This document shows positions 1 through 10,588 of a stretch of 64,000 nt of DNA, piece after piece. The position numbers and the translations under genes were made by a program. The notes beneath the pieces were generated by a model. That model was given only the letters and a program-made list of their open reading frames with translations, made no database searches and was not told the DNA's origin. The DNA is from Roseibacterium elongatum DSM 19469 (GTDB lineage Bacteria > Pseudomonadota > Alphaproteobacteria > Rhodobacterales > Rhodobacteraceae), in contig NZ_CP004372.1 in the NCBI RefSeq assembly GCF_000590925.1, forward strand, positions 2,275,001 through 2,339,000, given 5' to 3'. Position 1 is the first letter of the stretch. Every line of letters starts with the position of its first letter.

Positions 1-2
1 GC

Positions 3-1514
3 GGCGGGCTTTATGCTGAGTTCGGCCGCGGCGTCAGTTTCTTTCCCACGGTCGAGCCCGAGGTCATGCAGGTCCAGCTGCGCACGCGCGACAATTTCTC
101 GATCTACGAGCGCGACGACCTTGTGCGCCGCGTCGAGGATCGCCTTCTGGGCCACGATGAGGTCGAAACCATCTATGCCCGGTCCCTGATGCAGGCCGGG
201 CAGGGCGACGAGGAAACGATCGGCACCCTGCAGCTGGACCTGATCGACTGGGACGAACGCCGCCCGGCCGCCGAGATCGGCGCCGAAATCCGCCGCGACA
301 TGGCCGACATCGCCGGCATCGACCTGCAGGTGCAGACCGAAAGCGGCGGGCCGACGACCGGCAAGCCGGTCAACCTGCGCATCGCGGCGCAGGACCCGTC
401 GGTGCAGGCGGCGGCGGTCGAGCAGGTGCTGGCGCTGATGGACGGGATCGGCGGCTTTACCGATGTGGCCGACACGCGCCCCATCCCCGGGGTCGAGGTC
501 GCGATTCGTGTCGACCGCGCCGAGGCCGCGCGGTTTGGCGCCGATGTCAGCCTGCTGGGGCAGGCGGTTCAACTGCTGACCCTGGGGATCGCCGTCGCCG
601 ATTACCGCCCCGACGACGCCGATGGCGAGTTGGATATCCGGGTGCGCTTTCCGGCCGAGGAGCGGTCGCTGTCCGAGCTGGTCAATCTGCGCGTGCCGAC
701 ATCGGCGGGGCTGGTGCCGATCTCGAACTTCGTGTCCTTCGCGCCGGTGGCGCGCACCGGAACGATCACCCGGATCGATGAACGGCGCGTGGTCACGATC
801 GAGGCGAATGTCGCCCCCGGCCTTCTGGTCAACGATCAGGTGACCGCCCTGCAGGCCGCGCTCGAGGCCGCCGACCTGCCCCCTACGGTCAGCTACAGTT
901 TCGCCGGCGAAGCCGAGGATCAGGCCGAGGCCGCCGCCTTTCTGACCCGCGCCTTCCTCGCGGCGATCTTCCTCATGCTCGTGATCCTCGTGTTGCAGTT
1001 CAACAGCTTCTATCAGGCGCTGGTGATCATGAGCGCCATCGTCTTTTCCATCGCCGGGGTGCTGCTGGGGCTGCTTGTCACCGGGCGGCCCTTCGGGATC
1101 GTGATGGGCGGGATCGGCGTGATCGCGCTGGCGGGTATCGTGGTGAACAACAACATCGTCCTGATCGACACCTACAACGACCTGCGCCGCGCCGGCATGG
1201 CGGCCCGCGAGGCAGCGCTCAGGGCCGGGGCGCAGCGTTTGCGGCCGGTCCTGCTGACGGCGGTGACGACGGCGCTGGGGCTGATGCCGATGGTTCTTGG
1301 GGCGAAGCTCGACTTTTTCACGCGCGAGCTTGCCCTCGGCGCGCCATCGACGCAGTACTGGACCGAACTGTCCAGCGCCATCGTCGGCGGGCTGTCGGTG
1401 GCGACCCTTCTGACCCTGATCCTGACGCCGGCCATGCTGATGCTCAAGGACGGCCCCCGACCGAACCGGGCGGGGGTGAGGGCGGAAAGCGACGGGCCGC
1501 AGCCCGTTCCCTGA
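3..1514 (+). CDS. RND efflux transporter permease, C-terminal part (5' end cut by window)
   Basis: The frame is open from the window edge, so the start is missing and about 503 C-terminal residues remain. Family: AcrB/MexF-like inner-membrane proton antiporters that work with a periplasmic adaptor and an outer-membrane channel. The visible part opens with porter-domain sequence (GRGVSFFPTVEPE). It continues through the docking/porter repeat and ends in a run of hydrophobic helices from about nt 930 to 1450, including the conserved stretch GGIGVIALAGIVVNNNIVLID. The tail is short and proline-rich. Substrate cannot be told. The paaX-like gene follows after about 100 bp in the same direction, with no sign of a shared function. 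Confidence 0.9.
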   Translation, partial: GGLYAEFGRGVSFFPTVEPEVMQVQLRTRDNFSIYERDDLVRRVEDRLLGHDEVETIYARSLMQAGQGDEETIGTLQLDLIDWDERRPAAEIGAEIRRDMADIAGIDLQVQTESGGPTTGKPVNLRIAAQDPSVQAAAVEQVLALMDGIGGFTDVADTRPIPGVEVAIRVDRAEAARFGADVSLLGQAVQLLTLGIAVADYRPDDADGELDIRVRFPAEERSLSELVNLRVPTSAGLVPISNFVSFAPVARTGTITRIDERRVVTIEANVAPGLLVNDQVTALQAALEAADLPPTVSYSFAGEAEDQAEAAAFLTRAFLAAIFLMLVILVLQFNSFYQALVIMSAIVFSIAGVLLGLLVTGRPFGIVMGGIGVIALAGIVVNNNIVLIDTYNDLRRAGMAAREAALRAGAQRLRPVLLTAVTTALGLMPMVLGAKLDFFTRELALGAPSTQYWTELSSAIVGGLSVATLLTLILTPAMLMLKDGPRPNRAGVRAESDGPQPVP

Positions 1515-1611
1515 CGGCGCGGGAGCTGTCCCGGGACGCAGAGCTTTTTTGCATCGGGCATATGCCGGCCCTACCTTTCGACCACACCATCCAAGGGCGA
1601 ATTCGACAAGC

Positions 1612-2520
1612 ATGGCGTCAGACACATTCGACACGAGCGGCGCGGCGGCGACCTTGCTGTCCACCTGGGTCGCGCAGCCGCCGCGGGCGGCGCGGTTCAT
1701 CGTCACGATCTATGGCGATGTCGTCGTGCCGCGCGGCGGCATCCTGTGGATGGGCACCCTGATCGAGATCGCCAATGCCGCCGGGCTGAGCGAATCGCTG
1801 GTGCGCACGGCCGTGTCGCGGCTGGTGGCGGCGGGCCAGCTGATCGGCGAACGGGTGGGGCGGCGCAGCTACTACCGCCTGACCGACCGCGCCCGGATCG
1901 AGTTCGCGTCCGCCGAACGGGTGCTGTTCTCGGGGCAGGAGGAGGCCGCGGGCTGGGTGTTCTTCGTGCCGGAAAACCCCGAGACCCCCGCGCCCGAAGG
2001 GTTTGCGCCCATCGGCAAGGGGCTGTGCCTGGGCCCGTTGCGGCCCGAGCAGGCGCTGCCGCCCGGGTTGGTGTTCCACAGCCGGCTGGCCGAGGGCGCG
2101 TCGATGCTGCCGGACTATGCGGCGCAGTACTGGAACCTGCACGACGTGTCCGACGCCTATGCGCGCATGATCGCGCGATTTGCCCCCCTCGCCGAGATGT
2201 GCGCGGTGGGCGCGCGCCTGTCGCCGCGCGACAGCCTGGTGGCGCGTCTCATGCTGGTCGATGATTTTCGCGCGGCCGTTTTGCGCGACCCGCGCCTGCC
2301 CGGCGCGGCCATGCCGGCGGATTGGCCCAGCCGGCAGGCGCGGGCGCTTTTCGCGTCGCTCTATCTTGCCTTGAGCGATACCGCCGATTCGTATGTCGGC
2401 ACCACGTTTCGCGACGCGGCGGGCCTGTTGCCGGGCGCAACCCCGCAGAGCCGCAGCCGGCTTGCGACCCTGTCGGCGCAACGAAGCCTTGGGCAAACCC
2501 CCGGTTTGGCGGGCCGTTGA
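1612..2520 (+). CDS. paaX: PaaX-family transcriptional regulator
   Basis: 302 residues, near the 316 of E. coli PaaX, a repressor released by phenylacetyl-CoA. The N-terminal third is a winged helix-turn-helix (GGILWMGTLIEIANAAGLSE, then VRTAVSRLVAAGQL). The middle and C-terminus match the PaaX effector and dimerisation regions (QYWNLHDVSDAYARMI; LVARLMLVDDFR). An upstream in-frame start at 1549 exists, but the ATG at 1612 begins where family similarity begins. The gene lies directly upstream of the paaJ promoter and reads the same way, so local control of the paa genes is likely. The cluster also has a TetR regulator, so which one senses phenylacetyl-CoA is open. Confidence 0.82.
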   Translation: MASDTFDTSGAAATLLSTWVAQPPRAARFIVTIYGDVVVPRGGILWMGTLIEIANAAGLSESLVRTAVSRLVAAGQLIGERVGRRSYYRLTDRARIEFASAERVLFSGQEEAAGWVFFVPENPETPAPEGFAPIGKGLCLGPLRPEQALPPGLVFHSRLAEGASMLPDYAAQYWNLHDVSDAYARMIARFAPLAEMCAVGARLSPRDSLVARLMLVDDFRAAVLRDPRLPGAAMPADWPSRQARALFASLYLALSDTADSYVGTTFRDAAGLLPGATPQSRSRLATLSAQRSLGQTPGLAGR

Positions 2521-2571
2521 GCGCCGGACTGGTCCCGCGCGAAAGCATCACTAAATCGGTAAAAAAAGATT

Positions 2572-2599
2572 TTGTCTGTGATGTTTTCTCGTGTATAAG
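2572..2599 (+). promoter_or_regulatory. Candidate sigma70 promoter of the paaJABCDE operon
   Basis: A -35 TTGTCT and a -10 TATAAG are separated by 16 bp, in an AT-rich patch unusual for this sequence. The predicted transcription start falls inside the TetR-type palindrome at 2601-2618, a classic repressor arrangement. Confidence 0.6.
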
Positions 2600-2600
2600 G

Positions 2601-2618
2601 TGACCGAACGGTCGGTCA
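2601..2618. promoter_or_regulatory. TetR-type operator, site 1
   Basis: Near-perfect 18-bp palindrome TGACCGAACGGTCGGTCA immediately downstream of the -10 box of the paaJ operon. It matches site 14514-14531 at 16 of 18 positions (opposite orientation) and site 11871-11888 at 14 of 18. The half-site CGGTCGGTCA is typical of TetR regulators of acyl-CoA catabolism. The TetR gene at 11189-11788 is the probable ligand. Confidence 0.7.
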
Positions 2619-2659
2619 AAGTGAGATCTTGGCCCGATCCGGAAGGGGAGGAGTTCTGA

Positions 2660-3865
2660 ATGACGGATGCTTTCATCTGCGACGCGGTGCGCACGCCCAT
2701 CGGGCGTTACGGCGGGGCGCTGGCCTCGGTCCGGGCCGATGATCTGGCCGCGCTGCCGCTCAAGGCGTTGATGGAGCGCAACCCGCAGGTGGACTGGTCC
2801 AAGGTCGACGATCTGATCTATGGCTGTGCCAACCAGGCGGGCGAGGACAACCGCAATGTCGGCCGCATGGCGGTGTTGCTGGCAGGCATGCCCATTGCCG
2901 TGCCGGGCACGACGATCAACCGGCTGTGCGGGTCGGGCATGGACGCGGTCGGCATGGCCGCGCGGGCGATCCGGGCAGGCGATTGTGACATGGTCATCGC
3001 CGGTGGCGTCGAAAGCATGAGCCGCGCCCCCTTCGTCATGCCCAAGGCCGAGGCCGCCTATTCCCGCGCCAATGCCGTTTATGACACGACGATCGGCTGG
3101 CGTTTTCCGAACCCGAAACTGCACGAAGTCTACGGCACCCATTCGATGCCGCAGACCGCCGACAACGTGGCCGAGCAGTTCGGCATTTCCCGCGCCGATC
3201 AGGATGCGTTCGCCGCCCGCAGCCAGGCGCGTTGGGCCGCCGCGCAAGAAGCCGGGGTGTTCGGGGACGAGATCGTCCCCGTTCACGTGCCGCAGCGCAA
3301 GGGCGAGCCGCTGATCGTCGATACCGACGAGCATCCGCGCCCCGGCACCACGGCCGAGAAACTGGCCAAGCTGCGGGGTGTGAACGGCCCCGACCTGACG
3401 GTGACGGCCGGCAACGCGTCGGGTGTGAATGACGGGGCCGGCGCGCTGGTCATCGCCTCCGAGGCGGCGGCGCGCGCGCAGGGCCTGACGCCCAAGGGGC
3501 GCGTGGTGGCCATGGCGGCTGCCGGCGTCGAGCCGCGCATCATGGGCGTCGGTCCCGCACCCGCCGTGCGCAAGGTTCTGGACCGCGCGGGCATGACGCT
3601 TGACCAGATGGACCTCATCGAACTTAATGAGGCATTCGCAGCCCAGGCGCTGGCCGTTCTGCGGGATCTGGGTCTGCCCGACGATGCAGACCATGTGAAC
3701 CCGAACGGCGGCGCGATTGCCATGGGGCACCCCCTTGGCATGAGCGGCGCGCGATTGGTGACGACGGCGCTGTATCAGCTTCACCGCACCGGAGGGCGCT
3801 ACGCGCTCTGCACCATGTGCATCGGGGTGGGGCAGGGGATCGCCCTTATCGTGGAACGCGTGTGA
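2660..3865 (+). CDS. paaJ: 3-oxoadipyl-CoA / 3-oxo-5,6-dehydrosuberyl-CoA thiolase
   Basis: 401 residues, full length for the thiolase II family. It cleaves the 3-oxoacyl-CoA intermediates of phenylacetate breakdown to acetyl-CoA plus the shortened CoA ester, succinyl-CoA in the last step. The nucleophilic cysteine is Cys90 in RLCGSGMDA. The C-terminus has [10 protein letters not shown] and the second active-site cysteine motif [10 protein letters not shown] strong ribosome site (GGGGAGGAG) precedes the ATG. It is the first gene of the plus-strand paa operon, 16 bp before paaA. A pcaF role in beta-ketoadipate metabolism cannot be excluded on sequence, but the context favours paaJ. Confidence 0.92.
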   Translation: MTDAFICDAVRTPIGRYGGALASVRADDLAALPLKALMERNPQVDWSKVDDLIYGCANQAGEDNRNVGRMAVLLAGMPIAVPGTTINRLCGSGMDAVGMAARAIRAGDCDMVIAGGVESMSRAPFVMPKAEAAYSRANAVYDTTIGWRFPNPKLHEVYGTHSMPQTADNVAEQFGISRADQDAFAARSQARWAAAQEAGVFGDEIVPVHVPQRKGEPLIVDTDEHPRPGTTAEKLAKLRGVNGPDLTVTAGNASGVNDGAGALVIASEAAARAQGLTPKGRVVAMAAAGVEPRIMGVGPAPAVRKVLDRAGMTLDQMDLIELNEAFAAQALAVLRDLGLPDDADHVNPNGGAIAMGHPLGMSGARLVTTALYQLHRTGGRYALCTMCIGVGQGIALIVERV

Positions 3866-3881
3866 ACAGGAGATAGCCAAA

Positions 3882-4886
3882 ATGTATGCCCAGATGGTCA
3901 AGACAGACGCCAGCGACATCAAGAAGCATCACCAGATGACGCCCGAGGAACGCGCGTTTCAGGAACGCGTGGACCGTGGCGAAAAGATCGAGCCCAAGGA
4001 ATGGATGCCCGAAGGGTACCGCAAGACGCTGATCCGCCAGATCGGTCAGCACGCCCATTCCGAGATCGTCGGCCAGCTGCCCGAGGGCAACTGGATCACC
4101 CGCGCGCCCACGCTGGAACGCAAGGCGATCCTGCTGGCCAAGGTGCAGGACGAGGCCGGTCATGGCCTGTACCTCTATTGTGCCGCCGAAACGTTGGGGG
4201 TCAGCCGCGACGAGCTGTTGGAAAAGCTGCACAGCGGCAAGATGAAGTATTCGTCGATCTTCAACTACCCGACGCTGAACTGGGCCGATATCGGCGCGGT
4301 CGGCTGGCTGGTCGACGGGGCCGCGATCATGAACCAGGTGCCGCTGCAACGCACCAGCTACGGCCCCTACAGCCGCGCCATGATCCGCATCTGCAAGGAA
4401 GAGTCCTTCCACCAGCGGCAGGGCTACGACATCATGATGAAGATGGCCCAGGGCACGCCCGAGCAGAAGGCGATGGCGCAGGATGCGCTGAACCGCTTCT
4501 GGTACCCGTCGCTGATGATGTTCGGCCCGTCGGACAAGGACTCGATCCATTCCGCGCAGTCGATGGCGTGGAAGATCAAGATCAACACCAATGACGAGTT
4601 GCGCCAGAAATTCGTCGACCAGACGGTGCCGCAGGCCGATTACCTCGGCCTGACCATCCCCGACCCCAACCTCGAATGGAACGAGGAAAAGGGCTGCTAC
4701 GATTTCTCGGAGCCCGACTGGTCGGAATTCTACGATGTGCTCGCGGGCAACGGCCCTTGCAACAAGGAACGCCTGGGTGCGCGGGTCAAGGCCTGGGACG
4801 ACGGCGCGTGGTTCCGCGATGCGCTCAGCGCCCATGCCGAAAAGGCCGAGGCACGCCGCCGGTCGGCGACCGTCGCGGCCGAGTAA
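3882..4886 (+). CDS. paaA: 1,2-phenylacetyl-CoA epoxidase, catalytic subunit PaaA
   Basis: 334 residues. Catalytic diiron subunit of the PaaABCE monooxygenase, which epoxidises the aromatic ring of phenylacetyl-CoA with O2 and NADPH. The carboxylate-bridged diiron ligands are visible: Glu61 (HSEIVG), Glu91-x-x-His94 (DEAGHG) and Glu174-x-x-His177 (EESFHQ). The start at MYAQMVK is preceded by AGGAGAT. It lies between paaJ and paaB with short gaps, as expected of one transcript. Confidence 0.96.
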   Translation: MYAQMVKTDASDIKKHHQMTPEERAFQERVDRGEKIEPKEWMPEGYRKTLIRQIGQHAHSEIVGQLPEGNWITRAPTLERKAILLAKVQDEAGHGLYLYCAAETLGVSRDELLEKLHSGKMKYSSIFNYPTLNWADIGAVGWLVDGAAIMNQVPLQRTSYGPYSRAMIRICKEESFHQRQGYDIMMKMAQGTPEQKAMAQDALNRFWYPSLMMFGPSDKDSIHSAQSMAWKIKINTNDELRQKFVDQTVPQADYLGLTIPDPNLEWNEEKGCYDFSEPDWSEFYDVLAGNGPCNKERLGARVKAWDDGAWFRDALSAHAEKAEARRRSATVAAE

Positions 4887-4964
4887 ACCAGATCAGGCGC
4901 CGCGGGGCGCCTGAACCGCCAGACAAACGCAGTTTTGCAACCCGCTCGCGGGAGGAGGAGAGTT

Positions 4965-5249
4965 ATGTCCAGCGAATGGCCCCTTTGGGAGATCTTCATC
5001 CGAGGTCAGCACGGCCTCAACCACCGCCATGTCGGCAGCCTGCACGCGCCCGACGCCGAAATGGCGATCAAGAACGCCCGCGACGTCTACACGCGCCGCA
5101 ACGAGGGCGTGTCGATCTGGGTGGTGAAATCGGGCGACATCACCGCCTCCAGCCCGTCCGACAAGGGCCCGCTCTTCGAGCCGTCGAACTCCAAGGTCTA
5201 TCGTCACCCGACTTTTTACGACATTCCCGATGAAGTGGGGCACATGTGA
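4965..5249 (+). CDS. paaB: 1,2-phenylacetyl-CoA epoxidase subunit PaaB
   Basis: 94 residues, the usual size of PaaB. Small structural subunit that links PaaAC heterodimers; it has no metal site. Begins MSSEWPLWEIFIRGQ and contains the conserved GLNHRHVGSLHAPDAEMA. An upstream in-frame start at 4935 exists, but the ATG at 4965 has the strong GGAGGAGGAG ribosome site and the family's N-terminus. Its stop overlaps the paaC start by one base (TGATG), suggesting translational coupling. Confidence 0.95.
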   Translation: MSSEWPLWEIFIRGQHGLNHRHVGSLHAPDAEMAIKNARDVYTRRNEGVSIWVVKSGDITASSPSDKGPLFEPSNSKVYRHPTFYDIPDEVGHM

Positions 5250-6103
5250 TGCCGTCGCTGCCTGACATGACAACCCCGAATGTCGATGCCCTGGCCGCCG
5301 AACGCGCGGCCGGGCAGGGCGCCGCTGCCCCGGTCGAGATGACGCCGGATCTGCAGGTCGCGCTGGTCGAGTTCCTGCTGCGCATGGGCGACAACACGCT
5401 GATCCTCGGGCACCGGGTGTCGGAATGGTGCGGCCATTCCCCGGTGCTGGAGGAAGACATCGCGCTGGCCAACACCGCGCTGGACCTGATCGGCCAGACT
5501 CAGCTTTGGCTAGGCCTCGCCGGCGAGGTCGAGGGGCAGGAACGGACCGCCGACAACCTGGCCTACCTGCGCGACGCGGCACAATTCCGCAACGTGCTGC
5601 TGGTCGAGCGCCCGAACGGCGATTTCGGCAACACGCTGATGCGCCAGTTCCTGTTCGATGCCTGGCATCACGAGATGCTGACGGCGCTGCAAAACTCGAC
5701 CGACCCGCGCGTGGCCGAGATCGCCGCCAAGGCGATCAAGGAGGTGGCCTATCACCTCGAACGCTCGGCCGATCTGGTGATCCGCCTCGGCGACGGGACG
5801 GAAGAAAGCCACAAGCGCATGCAGGCGTCGCTGGAAGACAACTGGTCCTACACGGGCGAGCTGTTCGTCTCCGACGACAGCGATGCGGCCGTGGCCGAGG
5901 CCGGCATCGCGCCTGCCCCCGACAGCCTGCGGGCCGGCTGGGACGCGGTCGTGAATGACGTGCTGGACCAGGCGACGCTCAAGCGCCCCGAGGGCACCTA
6001 TGTCCATCAGGGCGGCAAGCGCGGCATCCATACCGAGCACCTGGGATACATTCTGGCCGACATGCAGTTCCTGCAGCGCGCCTATCCCGGCGCGACCTGG
6101 TAA
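5249..6103 (+). CDS. paaC: 1,2-phenylacetyl-CoA epoxidase subunit PaaC
   Basis: 284 residues. Ferritin-like structural partner of PaaA in the epoxidase; it keeps the four-helix fold but is not the catalytic centre. Family sequence is clear from residue 30 on (LVEFLLRMGDNTLILGHR; LDLIGQTQLWLG; FLFDAWHHEML; IKEVAYHLERSADLVIRLG). The N-terminal 28 residues are Ala-rich and variable. A GTG at 5246 is in frame, but the ATG at 5249 overlaps the paaB stop and is preferred. paaD follows after 12 bp. Confidence 0.95.
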   Translation: MPSLPDMTTPNVDALAAERAAGQGAAAPVEMTPDLQVALVEFLLRMGDNTLILGHRVSEWCGHSPVLEEDIALANTALDLIGQTQLWLGLAGEVEGQERTADNLAYLRDAAQFRNVLLVERPNGDFGNTLMRQFLFDAWHHEMLTALQNSTDPRVAEIAAKAIKEVAYHLERSADLVIRLGDGTEESHKRMQASLEDNWSYTGELFVSDDSDAAVAEAGIAPAPDSLRAGWDAVVNDVLDQATLKRPEGTYVHQGGKRGIHTEHLGYILADMQFLQRAYPGATW

Positions 6104-6115
6104 GGGGGCAAGGCG

Positions 6116-6640
6116 ATGCATCCGTCGACCCTGCCCTCGACCGAGCAGGTCTGGCGCTGGCTGTCCGAGGTGCCGGACCCGGAAATCCCGGTCATCAGCC
6201 TGACCGATCTGGGCATCATCCGCGATGTGGCCTGGGACGGCGACACGCTGGTGGTCACGGTCACGCCCACCTATTCGGGCTGTCCGGCGACCACGGTGAT
6301 CAACCTCGATATCGAGCGGAAACTGCGCGACGAGGGGATCGAGAAGCTGCGGCTGGAGCGGCAGCTATCGCCGCCCTGGACGACGGACTGGATCAGTGCC
6401 GAGGGCCGCGAAAAGCTGCGCGACTACGGCATCGCCCCGCCGGTCGACGGCACCGCCGCCGATGGGCGCCTGATGGCGCGGGTCGACCGGCTGTCAGGGT
6501 CCTCGAACCTGATGATCGCCTGTCCGCATTGCGGATCGAACAACACCGAACGGGTCAGCCAGTTCGGCTCGACCCCCTGCAAGGCATCCTATCGCTGCAA
6601 GGACTGCCTTGAACCTTTCGACTATTTCAAATGCATCTGA
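6116..6640 (+). CDS. paaD: PaaD, iron-sulfur/metal assembly factor of the epoxidase
   Basis: 174 residues. The N-terminal half is a DUF59/SufT-like domain (VPDPEIPVISLTDLGIIRDV; TPTYSGCPAT). The C-terminal about 45 residues form a zinc-ribbon-like module with paired cysteines (CPHCGS and CKDCLEPF) plus further cysteines. PaaD is needed for epoxidase activity in other bacteria and is thought to mature the Fe-S cluster of PaaE or the diiron site; it is not a subunit of the purified complex. Order and spacing in the operon are canonical. Confidence 0.94.
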   Translation: MHPSTLPSTEQVWRWLSEVPDPEIPVISLTDLGIIRDVAWDGDTLVVTVTPTYSGCPATTVINLDIERKLRDEGIEKLRLERQLSPPWTTDWISAEGREKLRDYGIAPPVDGTAADGRLMARVDRLSGSSNLMIACPHCGSNNTERVSQFGSTPCKASYRCKDCLEPFDYFKCI

Positions 6641-6660
6641 GGATGCGGAGGTAACGCATC

Positions 6661-7737
6661 ATGGCACGTTTCCATCCCCTCGAGGTCACCGAGGTGCGCC
6701 AAGAAACCCGCGACGCCGTCGTCGTCACGCTGAGGCCGCGCCCCGAGGACGCCGAGGCCTTCGATTTCACCCAAGGCCAGTATCTGACCTTCCGCCGCGA
6801 CTTCGACGGCGAGGAACTGCGCCGGTCCTACTCGATCTGTGCGGGCAAGGATGAGGGCGTGCTGCGCGTCGGCATCAAGCGCGTCGATGGCGGGGCGTTT
6901 TCGACATGGGCCAACGAAGAGTTGTCCGCCGGCGCGACGTTGGACGCAATGCCGCCCATGGGCAAGTTCTACACCCCGATCCAGCCGGACGCGGACAAGC
7001 ACTACCTGGGCTTTGCGGGCGGGTCGGGCATCACGCCGCTTCTGTCGATCGTCAAGACCGTGCTGACGCGCGAACCGAAGTCGAAATTCACACTGGTCTA
7101 TGCCAATCGTCAGATCAGCTCGATCATGTTCCGCGAAGAGTTGGAGGATCTCAAGAACCTCTATCTCGGGCGGTTCTCGGTGATCCATGTGCTGGAAACC
7201 GAGGGGCAGGAGATCGACCTGTTCACCGGCCGGATCGACGCCGAAAAGATGACAGCGCTGTTCGACCGCTGGATCGACGCGAAATCGGTCGACACGGCCT
7301 TTATCTGTGGGCCTGAGCCGATGATGCTGACCATCGCGGCCTCGCTGCGCGATCACGGGCTCAGCGACAGCCAGATCAAGTTCGAGCTGTTCGCCTCGGG
7401 CCAGCCGGGCCGCGCCAAGGCCCGCCCGGTCAGCAAAAAGGCCAATGGCACCGCCGAGACGACCGAGGCGACCGTGACGCTGGATGGTGCCAGCCGCACT
7501 TTCCAGATGGAAACGCGCGACATGAGCATTCTCGATGCCGCGCTCGCCAACGATCTGGACGCGCCCTATTCGTGCAAGGCCGGGGTCTGTTCCACCTGCC
7601 GCTGCAAGGTGCTGGAGGGCGAGGTCGAGATGGCGATCAACCACGCGCTGGAAGATTACGAGGTGCGCGCGGGCTATGCGCTCAGCTGTCAGGCCATCCC
7701 GCTGACCGACAAGGTCGTCGTCAGCTACGACGAATGA
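6661..7737 (+). CDS. paaE: 1,2-phenylacetyl-CoA epoxidase reductase subunit PaaE
   Basis: 358 residues. Class IA-like reductase passing electrons from NAD(P)H through FAD and a [2Fe-2S] cluster to PaaA. Domains in order: FAD-binding barrel (LRRSYSICAG near residue 58), NAD(P)-binding domain (FAGGSGITPLLSI near 120; CGPEPMM near 218), then a plant-type ferredoxin domain with CKAGVCSTCRCK and a fourth cysteine in LSCQA. Ends 19 bp before the next gene. Confidence 0.96.
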   Translation: MARFHPLEVTEVRQETRDAVVVTLRPRPEDAEAFDFTQGQYLTFRRDFDGEELRRSYSICAGKDEGVLRVGIKRVDGGAFSTWANEELSAGATLDAMPPMGKFYTPIQPDADKHYLGFAGGSGITPLLSIVKTVLTREPKSKFTLVYANRQISSIMFREELEDLKNLYLGRFSVIHVLETEGQEIDLFTGRIDAEKMTALFDRWIDAKSVDTAFICGPEPMMLTIAASLRDHGLSDSQIKFELFASGQPGRAKARPVSKKANGTAETTEATVTLDGASRTFQMETRDMSILDAALANDLDAPYSCKAGVCSTCRCKVLEGEVEMAINHALEDYEVRAGYALSCQAIPLTDKVVVSYDE

Positions 7738-7756
7738 TCGCGAGAGGGAGGAACCC

Positions 7757-8512
<756 letters not shown>

Positions 8513-8527
8513 ACAAAGGAAGACCCG

Positions 8528-10588
8528 ATGACCATCACGACCAGGGCCCCGCGCCGACTGGAAAGCTATGTCTGTGGGGAATGGACCCGCGGCGCGAAGG
8601 ATGGGGTTCCCCTGCTGGATGCCGCGACGGGCGATCCGGTCGCGCTGATCGATGCGACCGGGCTCGATTACCGGGCCGCGCTGGACTGGGGCCGCGACCG
8701 GGGCGGGCTGGCCCTGCGCGCGATGACCTTCCACGAACGCGCCCTGATGCTCAAGGCGCTGGGCCAGGCCCTGATGGGCATGAAGGAAGAGTTCTACGCC
8801 GAGAGCCTCGCCACCGGCGCCACCCGCGCCGATGCCTGGATCGATATCGAGGGCGGGATCGGCACGCTGTTGACCTTTGCCTCGAAGGCGCGGCGCGAAT
8901 TGCCTAACGCCCGCGTTCTGACCGATGGCGAGGTCGAGCCGCTGTCAAGAGATGGCAGTTTCGCGGGCCAGCATATCTATACCCCGCTGCAAGGCATCGC
9001 GATCCATATCAACGCCTACAATTTCCCCTGCTGGGGCATGCTGGAAAAGATCGGGCCGAACCTGCTGGCGGGCGTTCCCTGCATCGTCAAACCCGCCTCG
9101 CAGACCGCCTACCTGACCGAATTGATGGTGCGACGCATGATCGACACCGGCATTCTGCCCGAGGGCGCGCTGCAACTGGTCAGCGGCTCGGCCGGGGACA
9201 TGCTGGATCACGTCACCGGGCAGGACGCGATCACCTTCACCGGCTCGGCCGCGACCGGGCGCAAGCTCAAGACGCATCCGGCCATCGTGGAAAACGCCAC
9301 GCGCTTCACGATGGAGGCCGACAGCCTGAATGCCTCGGTCCTTGGTCCCGATGCCGCACCGGGCAGCGACGAGTTCGACCTGTTCGTCAAGGAGGTCGCG
9401 CGCGAGATGACCGTCAAGGCGGGGCAGAAATGCACCGCGATCCGCCGGGTGATCGCCCCGCGCGCCCATGTCGACGCGCTGGTGGCGGCGCTGTCCGATC
9501 GTCTGGGCAAGGCGGCGCTTGGCAACCCGGCGGACGAGGGCGTTCGCATGGGGCCCTTGGCCAGCCTTGACCAGCGCGACGAGGTGCGCGAGCGGATCGC
9601 CGCGCTGCGCGCCGATGCCGAGATCGTGGCCGGCAACCCCGACGATGTGCGCATCGTGTCGGGCGATGCCGAGAAGGGCGCTTTCCTGAACCCGGTGCTG
9701 ATGTATTGCGACACGCCCTTTGCGGCGCAGGCTGTCCATGATGTCGAGGCGTTCGGCCCGGTTTCGACCGTCATGCCCTATGACACGATGGACGAGGCGG
9801 TGGAGCTGACGCGGCGCGGCAAGGGCTCGCTCGTCGCCTCGGTCTTTACCGATGACAAGGCGGTCGCCGAAGAGATGGTGATCGGCATGGCGCCCTTCCA
9901 TGGCCGGGTTCTGATCGGCAATCGCCGCTCGGCCAAGACCTCGACCGGCCATGGCTCGCCGCTGGCGCCGCTGGTGCATGGCGGGCCGGGCCGCGCCGGC
10001 GGGGGCGAGGAAATGGGCGGCATGCGCGGCGTCAAGCATTACATGCAGCGAACCGCCGTTCAGGGCACCCCGCGTCTTCTGTCCGCGGTCACGGGCCGCT
10101 GGATCGAGGGGGCCGAGGCGCAGCAGGGCACGCACCCGTTCCGCAAATCGCTGTCCGAGCTGCAGATCGGCGACCAACTGGTCACTGCCAGCCGCCAGAT
10201 CACGCAGGAAGATGTCGAGCATTTCGCCGAGTTCACCGGCGATACCTTCTACGCCCATATGGACAGTGACGCGGCCGCCGCGAACCCGTTCTTCGACGAT
10301 CGCGTGGCCCATGGCTACCTGATCGCGTCCTTCGCGGCGGGTCTTTTCGTCGATCCCGCGCCGGGTCCGGTTCTGGCGAATTATGGCGTGGACAATCTGC
10401 GTTTTCTGACACCCGTCTATTTCGGGGACACGCTGCAGGTGCGTCTGACCTGCAAGGAGATCAATCCCCGCGAAACCGCCGATCATGGCGAGGTGCGCTG
10501 GGATTGCCAGGTGACAAACCAGGAGGGCGCTGTCGTCGCGCAATATGACGTGCTGACCATGGTCGCCAAGACATGGCCGCAGGCATGA
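8528..10588 (+). CDS. paaZ: Bifunctional oxepin-CoA hydrolase / 3-oxo-5,6-dehydrosuberyl-CoA semialdehyde dehydrogenase
   Basis: 686 residues, the usual length of PaaZ. The N-terminal about 520 residues are an NADP-dependent aldehyde dehydrogenase with the catalytic cysteine in VKAGQKCTAIRR. The C-terminal about 150 residues are a MaoC-like hot-dog hydratase (HPFRKSLSELQIGDQ; FTGDTFYAHMD; VAHGYLIASFAAGLF). The hydratase opens oxepin-CoA and the dehydrogenase oxidises the resulting aldehyde before it cyclises to a dead-end product. Its stop overlaps the paaY start (ATGA at 10585). Confidence 0.96.
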   Translation: MTITTRAPRRLESYVCGEWTRGAKDGVPLLDAATGDPVALIDATGLDYRAALDWGRDRGGLALRAMTFHERALMLKALGQALMGMKEEFYAESLATGATRADAWIDIEGGIGTLLTFASKARRELPNARVLTDGEVEPLSRDGSFAGQHIYTPLQGIAIHINAYNFPCWGMLEKIGPNLLAGVPCIVKPASQTAYLTELMVRRMIDTGILPEGALQLVSGSAGDMLDHVTGQDAITFTGSAATGRKLKTHPAIVENATRFTMEADSLNASVLGPDAAPGSDEFDLFVKEVAREMTVKAGQKCTAIRRVIAPRAHVDALVAALSDRLGKAALGNPADEGVRMGPLASLDQRDEVRERIAALRADAEIVAGNPDDVRIVSGDAEKGAFLNPVLMYCDTPFAAQAVHDVEAFGPVSTVMPYDTMDEAVELTRRGKGSLVASVFTDDKAVAEEMVIGMAPFHGRVLIGNRRSAKTSTGHGSPLAPLVHGGPGRAGGGEEMGGMRGVKHYMQRTAVQGTPRLLSAVTGRWIEGAEAQQGTHPFRKSLSELQIGDQLVTASRQITQEDVEHFAEFTGDTFYAHMDSDAAAANPFFDDRVAHGYLIASFAAGLFVDPAPGPVLANYGVDNLRFLTPVYFGDTLQVRLTCKEINPRETADHGEVRWDCQVTNQEGAVVAQYDVLTMVAKTWPQA

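Noticed and set aside
2249..3922. Long minus-strand open frame (557 codons) opposite paaJ
   Set aside because: It lies opposite a well-supported gene, has Arg/His/Gly-rich composition typical of antisense frames in high-G+C DNA, no family motif and no ribosome site.
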